A stretch of DNA of 19,497 bases from Desulfuromonadaceae bacterium UBA5613 (GTDB taxonomy: Bacteria > Desulfobacterota > Desulfuromonadia > Desulfuromonadales > UBA2197), in assembly GCA_002424625.1 (NCBI GenBank), contig DIKR01000107.1, positions 1-19,497 on the forward strand, written 5' to 3'. Positions 1 to 7,296 of the stretch are shown piece after piece. Positions within the stretch are counted from its first letter, which is position 1. Each line of letters begins with the position of its first letter. The position numbers and the translations under genes are program-made. The notes below the pieces were generated by a model. The model saw only the letters and a program-made list of their open reading frames with translations. It searched no databases and was not told the DNA's origin.

Positions 1-188
1 ATCATCGCCCGAAAAGCCCACAACACCGGCGGAAAGGCCCGCAGATGCTCGGCATAGGCATTCAAGCCGTCTGCCCCGCCAAAGGTCGACAGATTCCCCA
101 GCATGTGCGCCAGCGCAAAGAAGACCAGAAAAAATCCGGTCAATGCCATTACATACTTCTTGCCCAATGAACTACTTAACCACCGCAT
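1..188 (-). CDS. sdhC: Succinate dehydrogenase/fumarate reductase cytochrome b subunit, b558 family (5' part, cut by window edge)
   Basis: The first 62 residues of a membrane protein are visible, starting MRWLSSSLGKKYVMALTGFF and running off the left edge. The start, a Ser-Ser-x-Gly-Lys-Lys motif, a first membrane helix (about residues 12-30), a His at residue 28 that is a candidate haem ligand, and a Gly-Asn-Leu turn match the b558-type cytochrome b that anchors succinate dehydrogenase/fumarate reductase in Bacteroides, Geobacter and relatives. In that family the protein carries haem b and passes electrons between the SdhA/SdhB catalytic subunits and menaquinone in the inner membrane. The ATG is preceded by AAGGAG with a 6-base spacer. 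The flavoprotein and iron-sulfur subunit genes would lie outside the window to the left, which is inference. Only about a quarter of the protein is seen. Confidence 0.82.
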   Translation of the reverse strand, partial: MRWLSSSLGKKYVMALTGFFLVFFALAHMLGNLSTFGGADGLNAYAEHLRAFPPVLWAFRAM

Positions 189-373
189 AGGCTACTCCTT
201 AAAAAGGGTTATTTTGCGGCAAAAAGGTAGCAGAAAAGCAGATATGCAGGCAAGTTTTTTGTGGATGAAATCCGGCAAATTTTCTCTCTCCGGACAGATG
301 GTCCTTTTTCTTTGTAATTCTTCTGAAATATGGCATCCTCTCAAAGCTTAAAAATCTCCAAAAGGAGGCCACT

Positions 374-1858
374 TTGTTAATCGAACGCGCCAGCGGCATC
401 CTCCTTCATCCGACTGCCCTGCCGGGCCCGCATGGCATCGGTGATCTCGGCGTTGTCGCCCGGGAATTCATCGATCTGCTGCAGGAATGCGGGCAGAAGG
501 TGTGGCAGATTCTCCCCCTTGGCCCGACCGGATATGGAGATTCTCCCTACAGTTCCTTCTCCGCTTTTGCCGGCAATCCTTTACTGGTCAGCCTCGAATC
601 GCTGGTCGCCAGCGGCGATCTGCTCATATCCGAGATCGATGCACCCGCCTTTCCGGCCGGGTTTGTCGACTTCGGCGCGGTCCGCATCTTTAAATCCGAG
701 CGGATCCGACAGGCCAGTGCCGGCTTTTCTTTGCGCGCTACGGAGGAACGCCGTAATCGTTTTGCCGATTTCTGTGCACGGGAAGCTTACTGGCTTGACG
801 ACTATGTCCTTTATAGTGCGATTCGCAGTCATGAGGGGAACCGTCCCTGGGTGGAGTGGCCGCCGGGGTTACGGGATCGCGACCCCGAGAGGCTCCACGC
901 CATCCGCACAGAACTGTCTGGAGCGATTGCCGTTGAAACCTATAGTCAATTCGTCTTTGCCGAGCAGTGGCAGACCCTCAAGTCTTACGCTGCCGACCGC
1001 GGTGTACGTCTCTTTGGCGATCTGCCGATCTTTGTTGCCGAAGATTCTGCCGATGTCTGGGCGCATTGTCACTACTTCCAACTCGATAAAGAGGGGCGCG
1101 CCACTCGGGTTGCCGGTGTCCCCCCCGACTACTTCTCCGCCACCGGGCAACGCTGGGGAAACCCCCTCTATAACTGGGAGCGGCTGCAAGCCGACGGTTT
1201 CAGCTGGTGGATCGATCGCCTGCGCCGCAATCTGGCCCTTTATGATCTGATTCGCATCGATCACTTTCGCGGCTTTGCGGCGTGCTGGTCGATCCCTGCG
1301 TCGGAACCGACAGCGGTTCACGGCGTTTGGGCCCACGTCCCCGGTCAGGAATTCTTTACTGCAGCAACCGCCTGTCTCGGGCCGTTGCCGGTGATTGCCG
1401 AAGATCTCGGCTACATCACTCCCGATGTCGAGGCGCTGCGGGATCAATTCGGCTATCCTGGGATGAAGATTCTCCACTTTGCTTTTGGCGGCGGAGCCGA
1501 CAATCCTTACCTGCCCCATAATTACCAGCGCAACTGTGTTGTTTACAGCGGCACCCACGACAATGACACCACCGTCGGTTGGTGGCAGCAGCTCAGTGAA
1601 GAAGAGCGCAACGCTGTTTGCCGTTATCTGGGACGGGCGGTAGATGACCCGGTCGCCGAACTGTTGCGTCTGGCGGCCGCAAGTGTCAGCCGTCTCTGCA
1701 TCTTCCCTCTGCAGGATTTGTTGCGGCTGGATAGCGCAGCCCGTTTTAATCGTCCGGGCGCCGCGGAGGGGAACTGGCAATGGCGTTGGCAAGGGGATTC
1801 CCTTTTGCCGTCCTTGCGGGAATTTCTCAGAGATTTAACGACCTGTTACGGGCGTTGA
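374..1858 (+). CDS. malQ: 4-alpha-glucanotransferase (amylomaltase, GH77)
   Basis: This 494-residue protein matches GH77 amylomaltase over its full usual length. These cytoplasmic enzymes move alpha-1,4-glucan segments between oligosaccharides in maltodextrin and glycogen metabolism. The family N-terminus (RASGILLHPTALPGPHGIGD, from residue 5) is present. The three catalytic carboxylates are intact: nucleophile Asp296 in RIDHFRG, acid/base Glu343 in IAEDLG, and Asp396 in GTHDNDT. The start is TTG at 374, chosen because AAAGGAGG lies 5 bases upstream and no in-frame ATG is close. It is divergent from sdhC; the 185-base gap holds no promoter I would defend. No other glycogen or maltose gene is nearby, so it appears to be a single-gene unit. 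No terminator is obvious behind it. Confidence 0.96.
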   Translation: MLIERASGILLHPTALPGPHGIGDLGVVAREFIDLLQECGQKVWQILPLGPTGYGDSPYSSFSAFAGNPLLVSLESLVASGDLLISEIDAPAFPAGFVDFGAVRIFKSERIRQASAGFSLRATEERRNRFADFCAREAYWLDDYVLYSAIRSHEGNRPWVEWPPGLRDRDPERLHAIRTELSGAIAVETYSQFVFAEQWQTLKSYAADRGVRLFGDLPIFVAEDSADVWAHCHYFQLDKEGRATRVAGVPPDYFSATGQRWGNPLYNWERLQADGFSWWIDRLRRNLALYDLIRIDHFRGFAACWSIPASEPTAVHGVWAHVPGQEFFTAATACLGPLPVIAEDLGYITPDVEALRDQFGYPGMKILHFAFGGGADNPYLPHNYQRNCVVYSGTHDNDTTVGWWQQLSEEERNAVCRYLGRAVDDPVAELLRLAAASVSRLCIFPLQDLLRLDSAARFNRPGAAEGNWQWRWQGDSLLPSLREFLRDLTTCYGR

Positions 1859-1877
1859 GAAATCGACCGCTCCCCTC

Positions 1878-1907
1878 TTGCCCTTCACTGTAAAGGTATG
1901 CTAAATT
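1878..1907 (+). promoter_or_regulatory. Candidate sigma70 promoter with extended -10
   Basis: TTGCCC (1878-1883), an 18-base spacer, then TAAATT (1902-1907) with an upstream TG at 1899-1900. Transcription would begin near 1914, downstream of the in-frame ATG at 1898. This supports the GTG at 1958 as the real start of the lipoprotein gene. It is a by-eye match only. Confidence 0.4.
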
Positions 1908-1957
1908 TTCAACTTAATGACACACCACAAACCACATTCAGATGGAGGAAAACCCCA

Positions 1958-2719
1958 GTGAAAAGATCTATAATGGTAATGCTCGTTTCGATCGTGGCTC
2001 TCAGTCTTACTGTCGGCTGCAACAAAAAAGAAGCAACCGCACCAGTTCCCGAAGCCAAAGTGGCTGCCCCGGCTGCTTCGGATGCGCCGGCTGCGGCTCA
2101 AGGAATAGCAGGAACAGTCGTTGAGACGATGAACACCGGCGGTTACACTTACGTATTGATCGAAAACGGCGGGACAAAGTCGTGGGCTGCGGCCCCCGAA
2201 TTCAAGGTGGCGGTTGGTGACAGCGTCACCCTCCCTCCCAGCGCCATGGCCATGCAAAACTACGAAAGCAAATCGCTGCAGCGTACCTTTGATGTTGTCT
2301 ACTTCGTGGATAGTGTCATGGTCAACGGCGGCAGCAGTGCGATGGCGACGTCGAAGGTGTCTCCGGTTGAGGGACATCCGCAGGTGGCTGTCCAGCCGGC
2401 GCAAAAGATCAGCGGCATAGCCAAGGCCGACAAGACCGTGGCAGAAGTTTATGCCGAAAAAGGGAGCCTCGCCGGCAAGTCGATCAAGGTTCGCGGCAAG
2501 GTCGTCAAATTCAGCCCGGAGATCATGGGGAAAAACTGGATCCATGTGCAGGACGGTTCCGGTTCTGACGGCAGCAACGATCTGACTGTCACCACCAGTG
2601 GCATCGCCAAGCAGGGGGACACGATCGTTGTCTCCGGCGTCGTCGTTGCCGATAAGGATTTTGGCTACGGTTACAAATATCCGGTCATGATCGAAGATGC
2701 TGCGGTCACAGTTGAATAG
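1958..2719 (+). CDS. Predicted lipoprotein with C-terminal OB-fold domain (NrfJ-like)
   Basis: From the GTG at 1958 this is 253 residues. It has a short basic N-terminus, a hydrophobic stretch (residues 5-19), then LTVGC with a candidate lipidated Cys21, so it is probably exported and membrane-anchored. A linker rich in Ala and Pro (about 25-48) follows. Residues 50-122 form a small beta-rich module (GTVVETMNTGGYTYVLIENG) of the type annotated NrfJ-like or GW-dipeptide in deltaproteobacteria. Residues 160-253 look like an OB-fold (VRGKVVKFS, NWIHVQDGSG). Homologues are often named DNA-binding protein from the OB-fold alone, but the export signal makes a periplasmic role more likely; its function is unknown. 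An in-frame ATG at 1898 would bury the signal peptide and overlaps the promoter, whereas the GTG has GGAGGA 9 bases upstream. A strong terminator follows. Confidence 0.8.
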   Translation: MKRSIMVMLVSIVALSLTVGCNKKEATAPVPEAKVAAPAASDAPAAAQGIAGTVVETMNTGGYTYVLIENGGTKSWAAAPEFKVAVGDSVTLPPSAMAMQNYESKSLQRTFDVVYFVDSVMVNGGSSAMATSKVSPVEGHPQVAVQPAQKISGIAKADKTVAEVYAEKGSLAGKSIKVRGKVVKFSPEIMGKNWIHVQDGSGSDGSNDLTVTTSGIAKQGDTIVVSGVVVADKDFGYGYKYPVMIEDAAVTVE

Positions 2720-2738
2720 TCCCTCGTCCCGCAAGCAA

Positions 2739-2769
2739 AGCCCCCGGAGTTTTTTCCGGGGGCTTTTTT
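2739..2769 (+). terminator. Rho-independent terminator
   Basis: A perfect 10-bp stem (AGCCCCCGGA, 2739-2748, with its complement at 2755-2764) closes a 6-base loop and is followed by six T's. It ends the lipoprotein transcript 20 bases after the stop codon and separates it from the phosphoesterase gene at 2778. Confidence 0.93.
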
Positions 2770-2777
2770 CTTAGCCG

Positions 2778-3902
2778 ATGAATTTTTTTCTACTCTCCTT
2801 CGTTGGTATTTACGGCGTGATGCACTACGTGGTCTGGCGTGGTGTGCGTCCCCTTTTGCCGCTCCATCCCCTGGTCGTCCCTCTGGCTCTGAGCTGGACT
2901 CTCCTGATGATTGCAGCGCCGATCCTCAGTCGCCTTTTGGAGCGCAGCGGCGCCGATCTGCCGGCGCGCATTGCTGCCTGGGGTGGCTACCTCTGGCTCG
3001 GTTTCCTCTTTATTGCATTTGCCCTCTTTGCCCTGCGCGCCCTTGGTTCGGTTCTGATTCTCCTGCTTAACCGTATCGTCCCGACCCTCGCCCTTTCCCC
3101 CCTGAACGCGGTGGCGAGTGCTGTCGCCATTCTGGTGCTGACCCTGCTTCTCGGCGGTTATGCCCTTTATGAAGCGACGGCGATCCGGATCGAAACGGTG
3201 AAGATCCGCTCTTCGGCTTTGCCGCCGGAGTTGAACTCCCTGCGCATCGTGCAGCTCTCTGATCTCCATCTCGGTCTGATCCATCGTGAAGGGACGCTGC
3301 GTGCGGTCGTCGAGAAGATCCGCAAGCTTCAACCCGATCTCCTCGTCGCCACCGGCGATATGGTCGATGCCCGCCTTGACCATCTCGAAGAACTTGTGCC
3401 GTTGACCGCATCATTGACCCCGCCTCTCGGTAAATACGCGGTGACCGGTAATCATGAAGTCTATGCCGGGATGAAAGGGGCTCTCGACTTTCTTCAGCAG
3501 GGCGGATTCACGCTCCTGCGCAATCAGCGGATGGTCATTCAGCCCGGTTTGAGCATCGTTGGTGTCGATGACCCGGCAACCGGCAAGGCGCAGCCGGAGG
3601 AGGAGCTGCTTTCTGCGCAAAAAGAGGGTTTCACCCTGCTGCTCAAGCACCGCCCCTTGGTCAATGCCAGCACATTGGGACGTTTCGATCTGCAACTCTC
3701 AGGGCACGCTCATCGCGGCCAGATCTTCCCCTTCAATCTCCTCACCCGACTGCATTATCCGCAGCAGGACGGTCTTTATCCCCTGGCGACAGGCGCCTGG
3801 CTTTACACCAGTCGCGGCACCGGCACCTGGGGACCGCCGATGCGCCTTTTCTCACCGCCGGAAATTACCCTTTTTATTGTTGAACGCCCCCTATCTCCTT
3901 GA
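2778..3902 (+). CDS. Membrane-anchored calcineurin-like metallophosphoesterase
   Basis: This 374-residue protein has an N-terminal membrane part with about four hydrophobic segments (around 1-20, 33-52, 68-98 and 112-132), followed by a calcineurin-type phosphoesterase domain from about residue 153. The metal-binding motifs are complete and in order: SDLHLG (Asp162, His164), GDMVD (Asp194), GNHE (Asn225, His226), KHRP (His291) and GHAHRGQ (His310, His312). This arrangement resembles the YkuE/YaeI group, some of which act on lipid pyrophosphates such as UDP-diacylglucosamine. The real substrate cannot be read from sequence. The ATG lies only 9 bases after the T-run of the preceding terminator and has no clear ribosome-binding site, so the start, and how the gene is transcribed, are less certain than the domain call. 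Confidence 0.88.
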   Translation: MNFFLLSFVGIYGVMHYVVWRGVRPLLPLHPLVVPLALSWTLLMIAAPILSRLLERSGADLPARIAAWGGYLWLGFLFIAFALFALRALGSVLILLLNRIVPTLALSPLNAVASAVAILVLTLLLGGYALYEATAIRIETVKIRSSALPPELNSLRIVQLSDLHLGLIHREGTLRAVVEKIRKLQPDLLVATGDMVDARLDHLEELVPLTASLTPPLGKYAVTGNHEVYAGMKGALDFLQQGGFTLLRNQRMVIQPGLSIVGVDDPATGKAQPEEELLSAQKEGFTLLLKHRPLVNASTLGRFDLQLSGHAHRGQIFPFNLLTRLHYPQQDGLYPLATGAWLYTSRGTGTWGPPMRLFSPPEITLFIVERPLSP

Positions 3903-3928
3903 TGGATGGCCCTATTCTCTGTTTTTGC

Positions 3929-3957
3929 GTGACAACCTGTGGAGCTTGTGTTTAAAT
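3929..3957 (+). promoter_or_regulatory. Candidate promoter for efp-epmA
   Basis: GTGACA (3929-3934), a 17-base spacer, and TTAAAT (3952-3957) with an extended TG at 3949-3950. It lies 45 bases ahead of the efp start in the only gap before the gene. This is a by-eye match. Confidence 0.35.
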
Positions 3958-4002
3958 CCAGCCCCGAAAATTTAAAAAGAAGTTGAAGGAGAACGTATCT
4001 CT

Positions 4003-4566
4003 ATGTACTCATGTTCCGATCTGAAAAAAGGCCTCAAGCTCCTTATCGACGGTGAACCTCACATCATCGCCGGTTTCGACTTTGCCAAACCCGGGAAGGG
4101 CCAGGCGATCTACAAATGCAAGCTGCGCAACATGATCACCGGCTCCCTCTTCGACCGCTCCTACCGTTCGGGAGACTCCTTCGAGCCGGCCCAACTCGAA
4201 GACGTCCGCATGCAATATCTTTATCAGGACGAAGCCGGCTACGTCTTCATGGACAACAAAACCTTCGAGCAGATCTATCTCTCGGAAGCGACGCTCGGCG
4301 ATGACAAGCTCTTTTTGCGCGACAACATGGAAGTTGAAATCCTCATGTTCAACGGCCGCGCTATCGGCATCACCCTGCCGAACTTCGTCAATCTCCGCGT
4401 CGAGCGTTCCGATCCCTGGGTCAAGGGCGACACCGCCGCCGGCAACAGTAAGCCGGCCACCGTCGAAGGGGGTTATACCCTGAGCGTGCCGCCCTTTGTC
4501 GAAGAAGGGGATGTGATCCAGATCGACACCCGCAGCGGCGAATACGTCACCCGGGTGAAAGAATAG
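4003..4566 (+). CDS. efp: Elongation factor P
   Basis: The product is 187 residues, the usual EF-P length. EF-P binds ribosomes stalled on polyproline and helps form the peptide bond. Three beta domains are expected: an N-terminal KOW-like domain (about 1-64), then two OB domains, with the C-terminal signature visible around residues 150-187 (GYTLSVPPFVEEGDVIQIDT). The loop that reaches the peptidyl-transferase centre reads AKPGKGQA, with Lys32 at the position that EpmA beta-lysylates in the E. coli type of EF-P. AAGGAG lies 11 bases before the ATG. The stop codon is 5 bases before epmA, which fits a modification-dependent EF-P made together with its ligase. Confidence 0.97.
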   Translation: MYSCSDLKKGLKLLIDGEPHIIAGFDFAKPGKGQAIYKCKLRNMITGSLFDRSYRSGDSFEPAQLEDVRMQYLYQDEAGYVFMDNKTFEQIYLSEATLGDDKLFLRDNMEVEILMFNGRAIGITLPNFVNLRVERSDPWVKGDTAAGNSKPATVEGGYTLSVPPFVEEGDVIQIDTRSGEYVTRVKE

Positions 4567-4571
4567 AGATC

Positions 4572-5483
4572 ATGGCAGGGAACTGGCAGCTGGCCAAGCG
4601 CCGCCCCGCCCTGGAAGCAAGAGCCCGGATCGTGCAAACGATCCGGGCCTTCTTTATTGCTCAGAATTTTCTCGAAGTCGAAACGCCACAGCGCATCCCG
4701 GTCAACGCCCCGGAACTCCATATCGATGCAATGCGCAGCGGGACTTGGTCGCTGCAGACCTCCCCTGAGCTCTGCATGAAGCGCCTCCTTGCTGCCGGCT
4801 ATCCGCGTCTTTTTCAGATCTGCCGGGTCTGGCGCGAAGGGGAGCGGGGCGGGCGGCACCTGCCGGAATTCACTATGCTTGAGTGGTACCGCAGCGATGC
4901 CGATTATCTGAAATTGATGGATGACTGCGAAGCTCTGGTGCGGGCGCTGGTGCCGTCGGGAGTTCTCGCGGTCCGTGGCGCCACGATTGATCTGGCCGCT
5001 CCGTGGGAGCGCCTCACGGTCGCCGCGGCCTTTGCCGCTTATGCTCCGTTGTCATTGGCCCAGGCCCTCGCCGTCGATCGGTTTGATGAGATTCTGAGCA
5101 ACGAGGTTGAACCGCGACTCGGGCAAGGGCGACCGACCTTTCTTTGCGATTATCCTGTCCAACTCGCTGCTCTCGCCCGGTGTAAGGCGAATCAACCCGA
5201 CTTCGCCGAACGTTTCGAGCTCTATATTGCCGGAATCGAGATCGCCAATGCCTTCTCGGAATTGACGGATCCAATTGAGCAGCACCGGCGCTTCAACACT
5301 GATGAGGCCGCCCGCCGTGCCTTGGGGAAAGAGCCTCTCCCCTTGCCGGAAAAGTTTCTCGCCGAGCTCAGCAATCTCCCCCCCTCCGCCGGTATTGCCC
5401 TCGGCCTCGACCGCCTGGTCATTCTCCTGACCGGAGCGACGACGATTGACGAGGTTGTTGCATTCCCGCCGGAAGAGCTATAA
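4572..5483 (+). CDS. epmA: EF-P--lysine ligase (LysRS paralogue, GenX/PoxA type)
   Basis: This 303-residue class II aminoacyl-tRNA-synthetase-like protein corresponds to a LysRS catalytic core with no anticodon-binding domain. That architecture defines EpmA, which ligates (R)-beta-lysine to the EF-P loop lysine. Motif 1 is near residues 35-48 (EVETPQRIPVNAPE). Motif 2 is FQICRVWREGERGGRHLPEF (81-100) continuing TMLEWYR. Motif 3 is GIALGLDRLVILLTG (274-288). In motif 2, VWREGERGGR differs from the RNEE form common in lysyl-tRNA synthetases. The gene begins 5 bases after the efp stop codon, so translation is probably coupled. EpmB, the lysine 2,3-aminomutase that supplies beta-lysine in E. coli, is not in this window. 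Confidence 0.94.
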   Translation: MAGNWQLAKRRPALEARARIVQTIRAFFIAQNFLEVETPQRIPVNAPELHIDAMRSGTWSLQTSPELCMKRLLAAGYPRLFQICRVWREGERGGRHLPEFTMLEWYRSDADYLKLMDDCEALVRALVPSGVLAVRGATIDLAAPWERLTVAAAFAAYAPLSLAQALAVDRFDEILSNEVEPRLGQGRPTFLCDYPVQLAALARCKANQPDFAERFELYIAGIEIANAFSELTDPIEQHRRFNTDEAARRALGKEPLPLPEKFLAELSNLPPSAGIALGLDRLVILLTGATTIDEVVAFPPEEL

Positions 5484-5502
5484 AGCCAGTGGCAAAAAGC
5501 GC

Positions 5503-5532
5503 TTGTACAAAAGAGTGACCTCGCACCATAAT
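5503..5532 (+). promoter_or_regulatory. Candidate promoter ahead of the histidine kinase gene
   Basis: TTGTAC (5503-5508), an 18-base spacer, and CATAAT (5527-5532). The -10 matches consensus at five of six positions; the -35 is weaker. Transcription would start at about 5538-5540, on top of the ATG at 5539. No Shine-Dalgarno is visible there, so a leaderless message is possible. This is speculative. Confidence 0.3.
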
Positions 5533-5538
5533 CCCTTT

Positions 5539-7296
5539 ATGAATTTTCCGGCCCACTCTTATCCATACCGGCTCCCTGCTGCCCTGCTTCTTATCTTCAT
5601 ATTCCTCCTGCTGCCTGCCAGAGTTAAGGCTGACGCGCAGGGACAGGTCGAACGGATCATTGTTGTCGGTGCCAACCGTGCCTATCCTCCTTACGAATTT
5701 CTTGATAAAAACGGCGCCCCGGCCGGCTACAATGTCGATCTGACCCGGGCGATCGCCAAGGTGATGGGGATGGAGGTCGAGTTCCATTTCGGTAACTGGT
5801 CCGATATCCGGGCCGGTCTCGCCAGTGGGGAGATCGATATCCTCCAGGGGCTCTCCTATTCAGAGCCCCGGGCGCAAGAGCACGATTTCTCGCCGCCGAC
5901 GGCGATTATTCAGCACGCCATCTTTGCCCGCGTCGATTCGCCAGCGGTGAGCAGTCTGGAGGAGTTGCGGGGAAAGAAGGTGGTCGTTTTCAAAGAAGGG
6001 ATCATGTACGACACGCTGATTGCCGACGGCTATGGTCAGGATCTCATCCTGACCGGTACTCCGGCGGATGCGCTGCGCCTCCTTTCTTCCGGACAGCACG
6101 ATTATTCCGTCATCGCCATTCTGCCGGGGATGTCGCTGGTGCGCGAACTCAATCTTTCCAACCTGACCCCGGTGGCCCGTAATATTGCCGTGCAGAAGTA
6201 CGGCTATGCGGTGAAAAAGGGGAATGCCGAACTTCTGGCGCGTTTCTCCGAAGGTCTGGCGATTGTCCAGAAGACTGGACAATATCAAGAGATCTACGAC
6301 CAATGGCTCGGCGTGCAGGAGAGCCGCCGGATCTCATGGGAAAGAGCGGTGCGCTATGGCGCCTTCATCGTCGGTCCCCTTTTGCTGATCCTGATGGCCA
6401 CGGTTGTCTGGTCGCGGACCCTGCAGCGTCGGGTGGCGGTGCGAACCGCCGAACTCGCCAAGGAAGTCACTGAGCGCAAACGGGCTCTTGAAGAGTTGCA
6501 ACGCCATCAGGATAAATTGATTCAGGCCGACAAGATGGCCTCCCTCGGTATCCTCGTCTCCGGCGTGGCCCATGAAATCAACAATCCCAATGCCCTGATC
6601 CTCCTCAATACTCCCATCCTCAAAGAGGCTTATGTTGATGCGGTCGATATTCTCGAAGAGCATTTCCGCCAGCACGGTGATTTTCCTCTCGGTGGTCTCC
6701 CTTATTCCCGCATGCGGCAAGAGATCCCGCGACTGACTGACGAGGTTCAGGAAAGCGCCCGTCGTATTCGCCGCATCGTCGATGACCTTAAAGACTTTTC
6801 GCGGCGAGACGATGCGGCGATTTCGACCTTCTTTGCCTTGAATCCGGTGGTCGAGGCAGCGCTGCGCTTGGTCGATCCGACTCTGCGCAAGGCGACGGCG
6901 CACTTTCATCTTGAGCTCGCCAGCGACCTCCCCGAGATCTGCGGCAGTCCGCAGCGGATCGAACAGGTGGTGATCAATCTCGTCCTCAATGCCTGTCAGG
7001 CCCTGCCGGATCGCAGCGCTGCCATCACCGTACGGACCCGCTTCGACCACAGCGCGGCAGCGGCGATTCTCGAAGTGCACGACAGCGGCAGCGGCATCCT
7101 CCCCGAGCACCTGCCCCATCTCACGGATCCTTTTTTTACCACCAAACGGGAGATCGGCGGCACCGGCCTCGGTCTGGCGATCAGCGCCGGTATCATTGAA
7201 AAACATGGCGGAACTCTGGAATTTGCTTCGACCTATGCTGTCGGCACGAGTGTCACCGTCCATCTCCCTACCCCTCAACGCGAGTTTGCCCCATGA
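5539..7296 (+). CDS. Sensor histidine kinase with periplasmic SBP_bac_3-type sensor domain
   Basis: From the ATG at 5539 this is 585 residues. It has a signal-type hydrophobic segment (12-27, ending ARVKADA), a periplasmic solute-binding fold of the family 3 amino-acid-binding type (about 38-258: ANRAYPPYEFLDKNG, GYNVDLTRAIAK, then the second lobe), one membrane helix (272-291), a coiled linker (about 293-328), a His-containing dimerisation helix with His345 in GVAHEINNPN, and a HATPase domain with Asn484 in INLVLNACQAL, DSGSG (515-519), DPFFTTK (530-536) and GTGLGL (541-546). It should bind a small solute outside and phosphorylate the regulator encoded by the overlapping next gene. The ligand cannot be predicted. 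An in-frame ATG at 5446 lies inside epmA and would put about 30 basic residues ahead of the signal segment, so I prefer 5539 despite its poor ribosome-binding site. Confidence 0.93.
   Translation: MNFPAHSYPYRLPAALLLIFIFLLLPARVKADAQGQVERIIVVGANRAYPPYEFLDKNGAPAGYNVDLTRAIAKVMGMEVEFHFGNWSDIRAGLASGEIDILQGLSYSEPRAQEHDFSPPTAIIQHAIFARVDSPAVSSLEELRGKKVVVFKEGIMYDTLIADGYGQDLILTGTPADALRLLSSGQHDYSVIAILPGMSLVRELNLSNLTPVARNIAVQKYGYAVKKGNAELLARFSEGLAIVQKTGQYQEIYDQWLGVQESRRISWERAVRYGAFIVGPLLLILMATVVWSRTLQRRVAVRTAELAKEVTERKRALEELQRHQDKLIQADKMASLGILVSGVAHEINNPNALILLNTPILKEAYVDAVDILEEHFRQHGDFPLGGLPYSRMRQEIPRLTDEVQESARRIRRIVDDLKDFSRRDDAAISTFFALNPVVEAALRLVDPTLRKATAHFHLELASDLPEICGSPQRIEQVVINLVLNACQALPDRSAAITVRTRFDHSAAAAILEVHDSGSGILPEHLPHLTDPFFTTKREIGGTGLGLAISAGIIEKHGGTLEFASTYAVGTSVTVHLPTPQREFAP

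Noticed and set aside
189..373. Promoters or a small gene between sdhC and malQ
   Set aside because: Short open frames here have no ribosome-binding site or plausible protein, and the -35/-10 matches for either divergent gene are too weak to list.
869..1792. Minus-strand open frame of 307 codons opposite malQ
   Set aside because: It lies antisense to the GH77 catalytic motifs, and no ribosome-binding site or known domain is seen.
5488..5505. Sigma54-like TGGCA...GCTTG sequence before the kinase gene
   Set aside because: The distance between the GG and GC elements is wrong for a -24/-12 promoter.
5446..5538. Upstream ATG extension of the sensor kinase
   Set aside because: It lies in the epmA coding region and adds about 30 basic residues before an otherwise standard signal segment.
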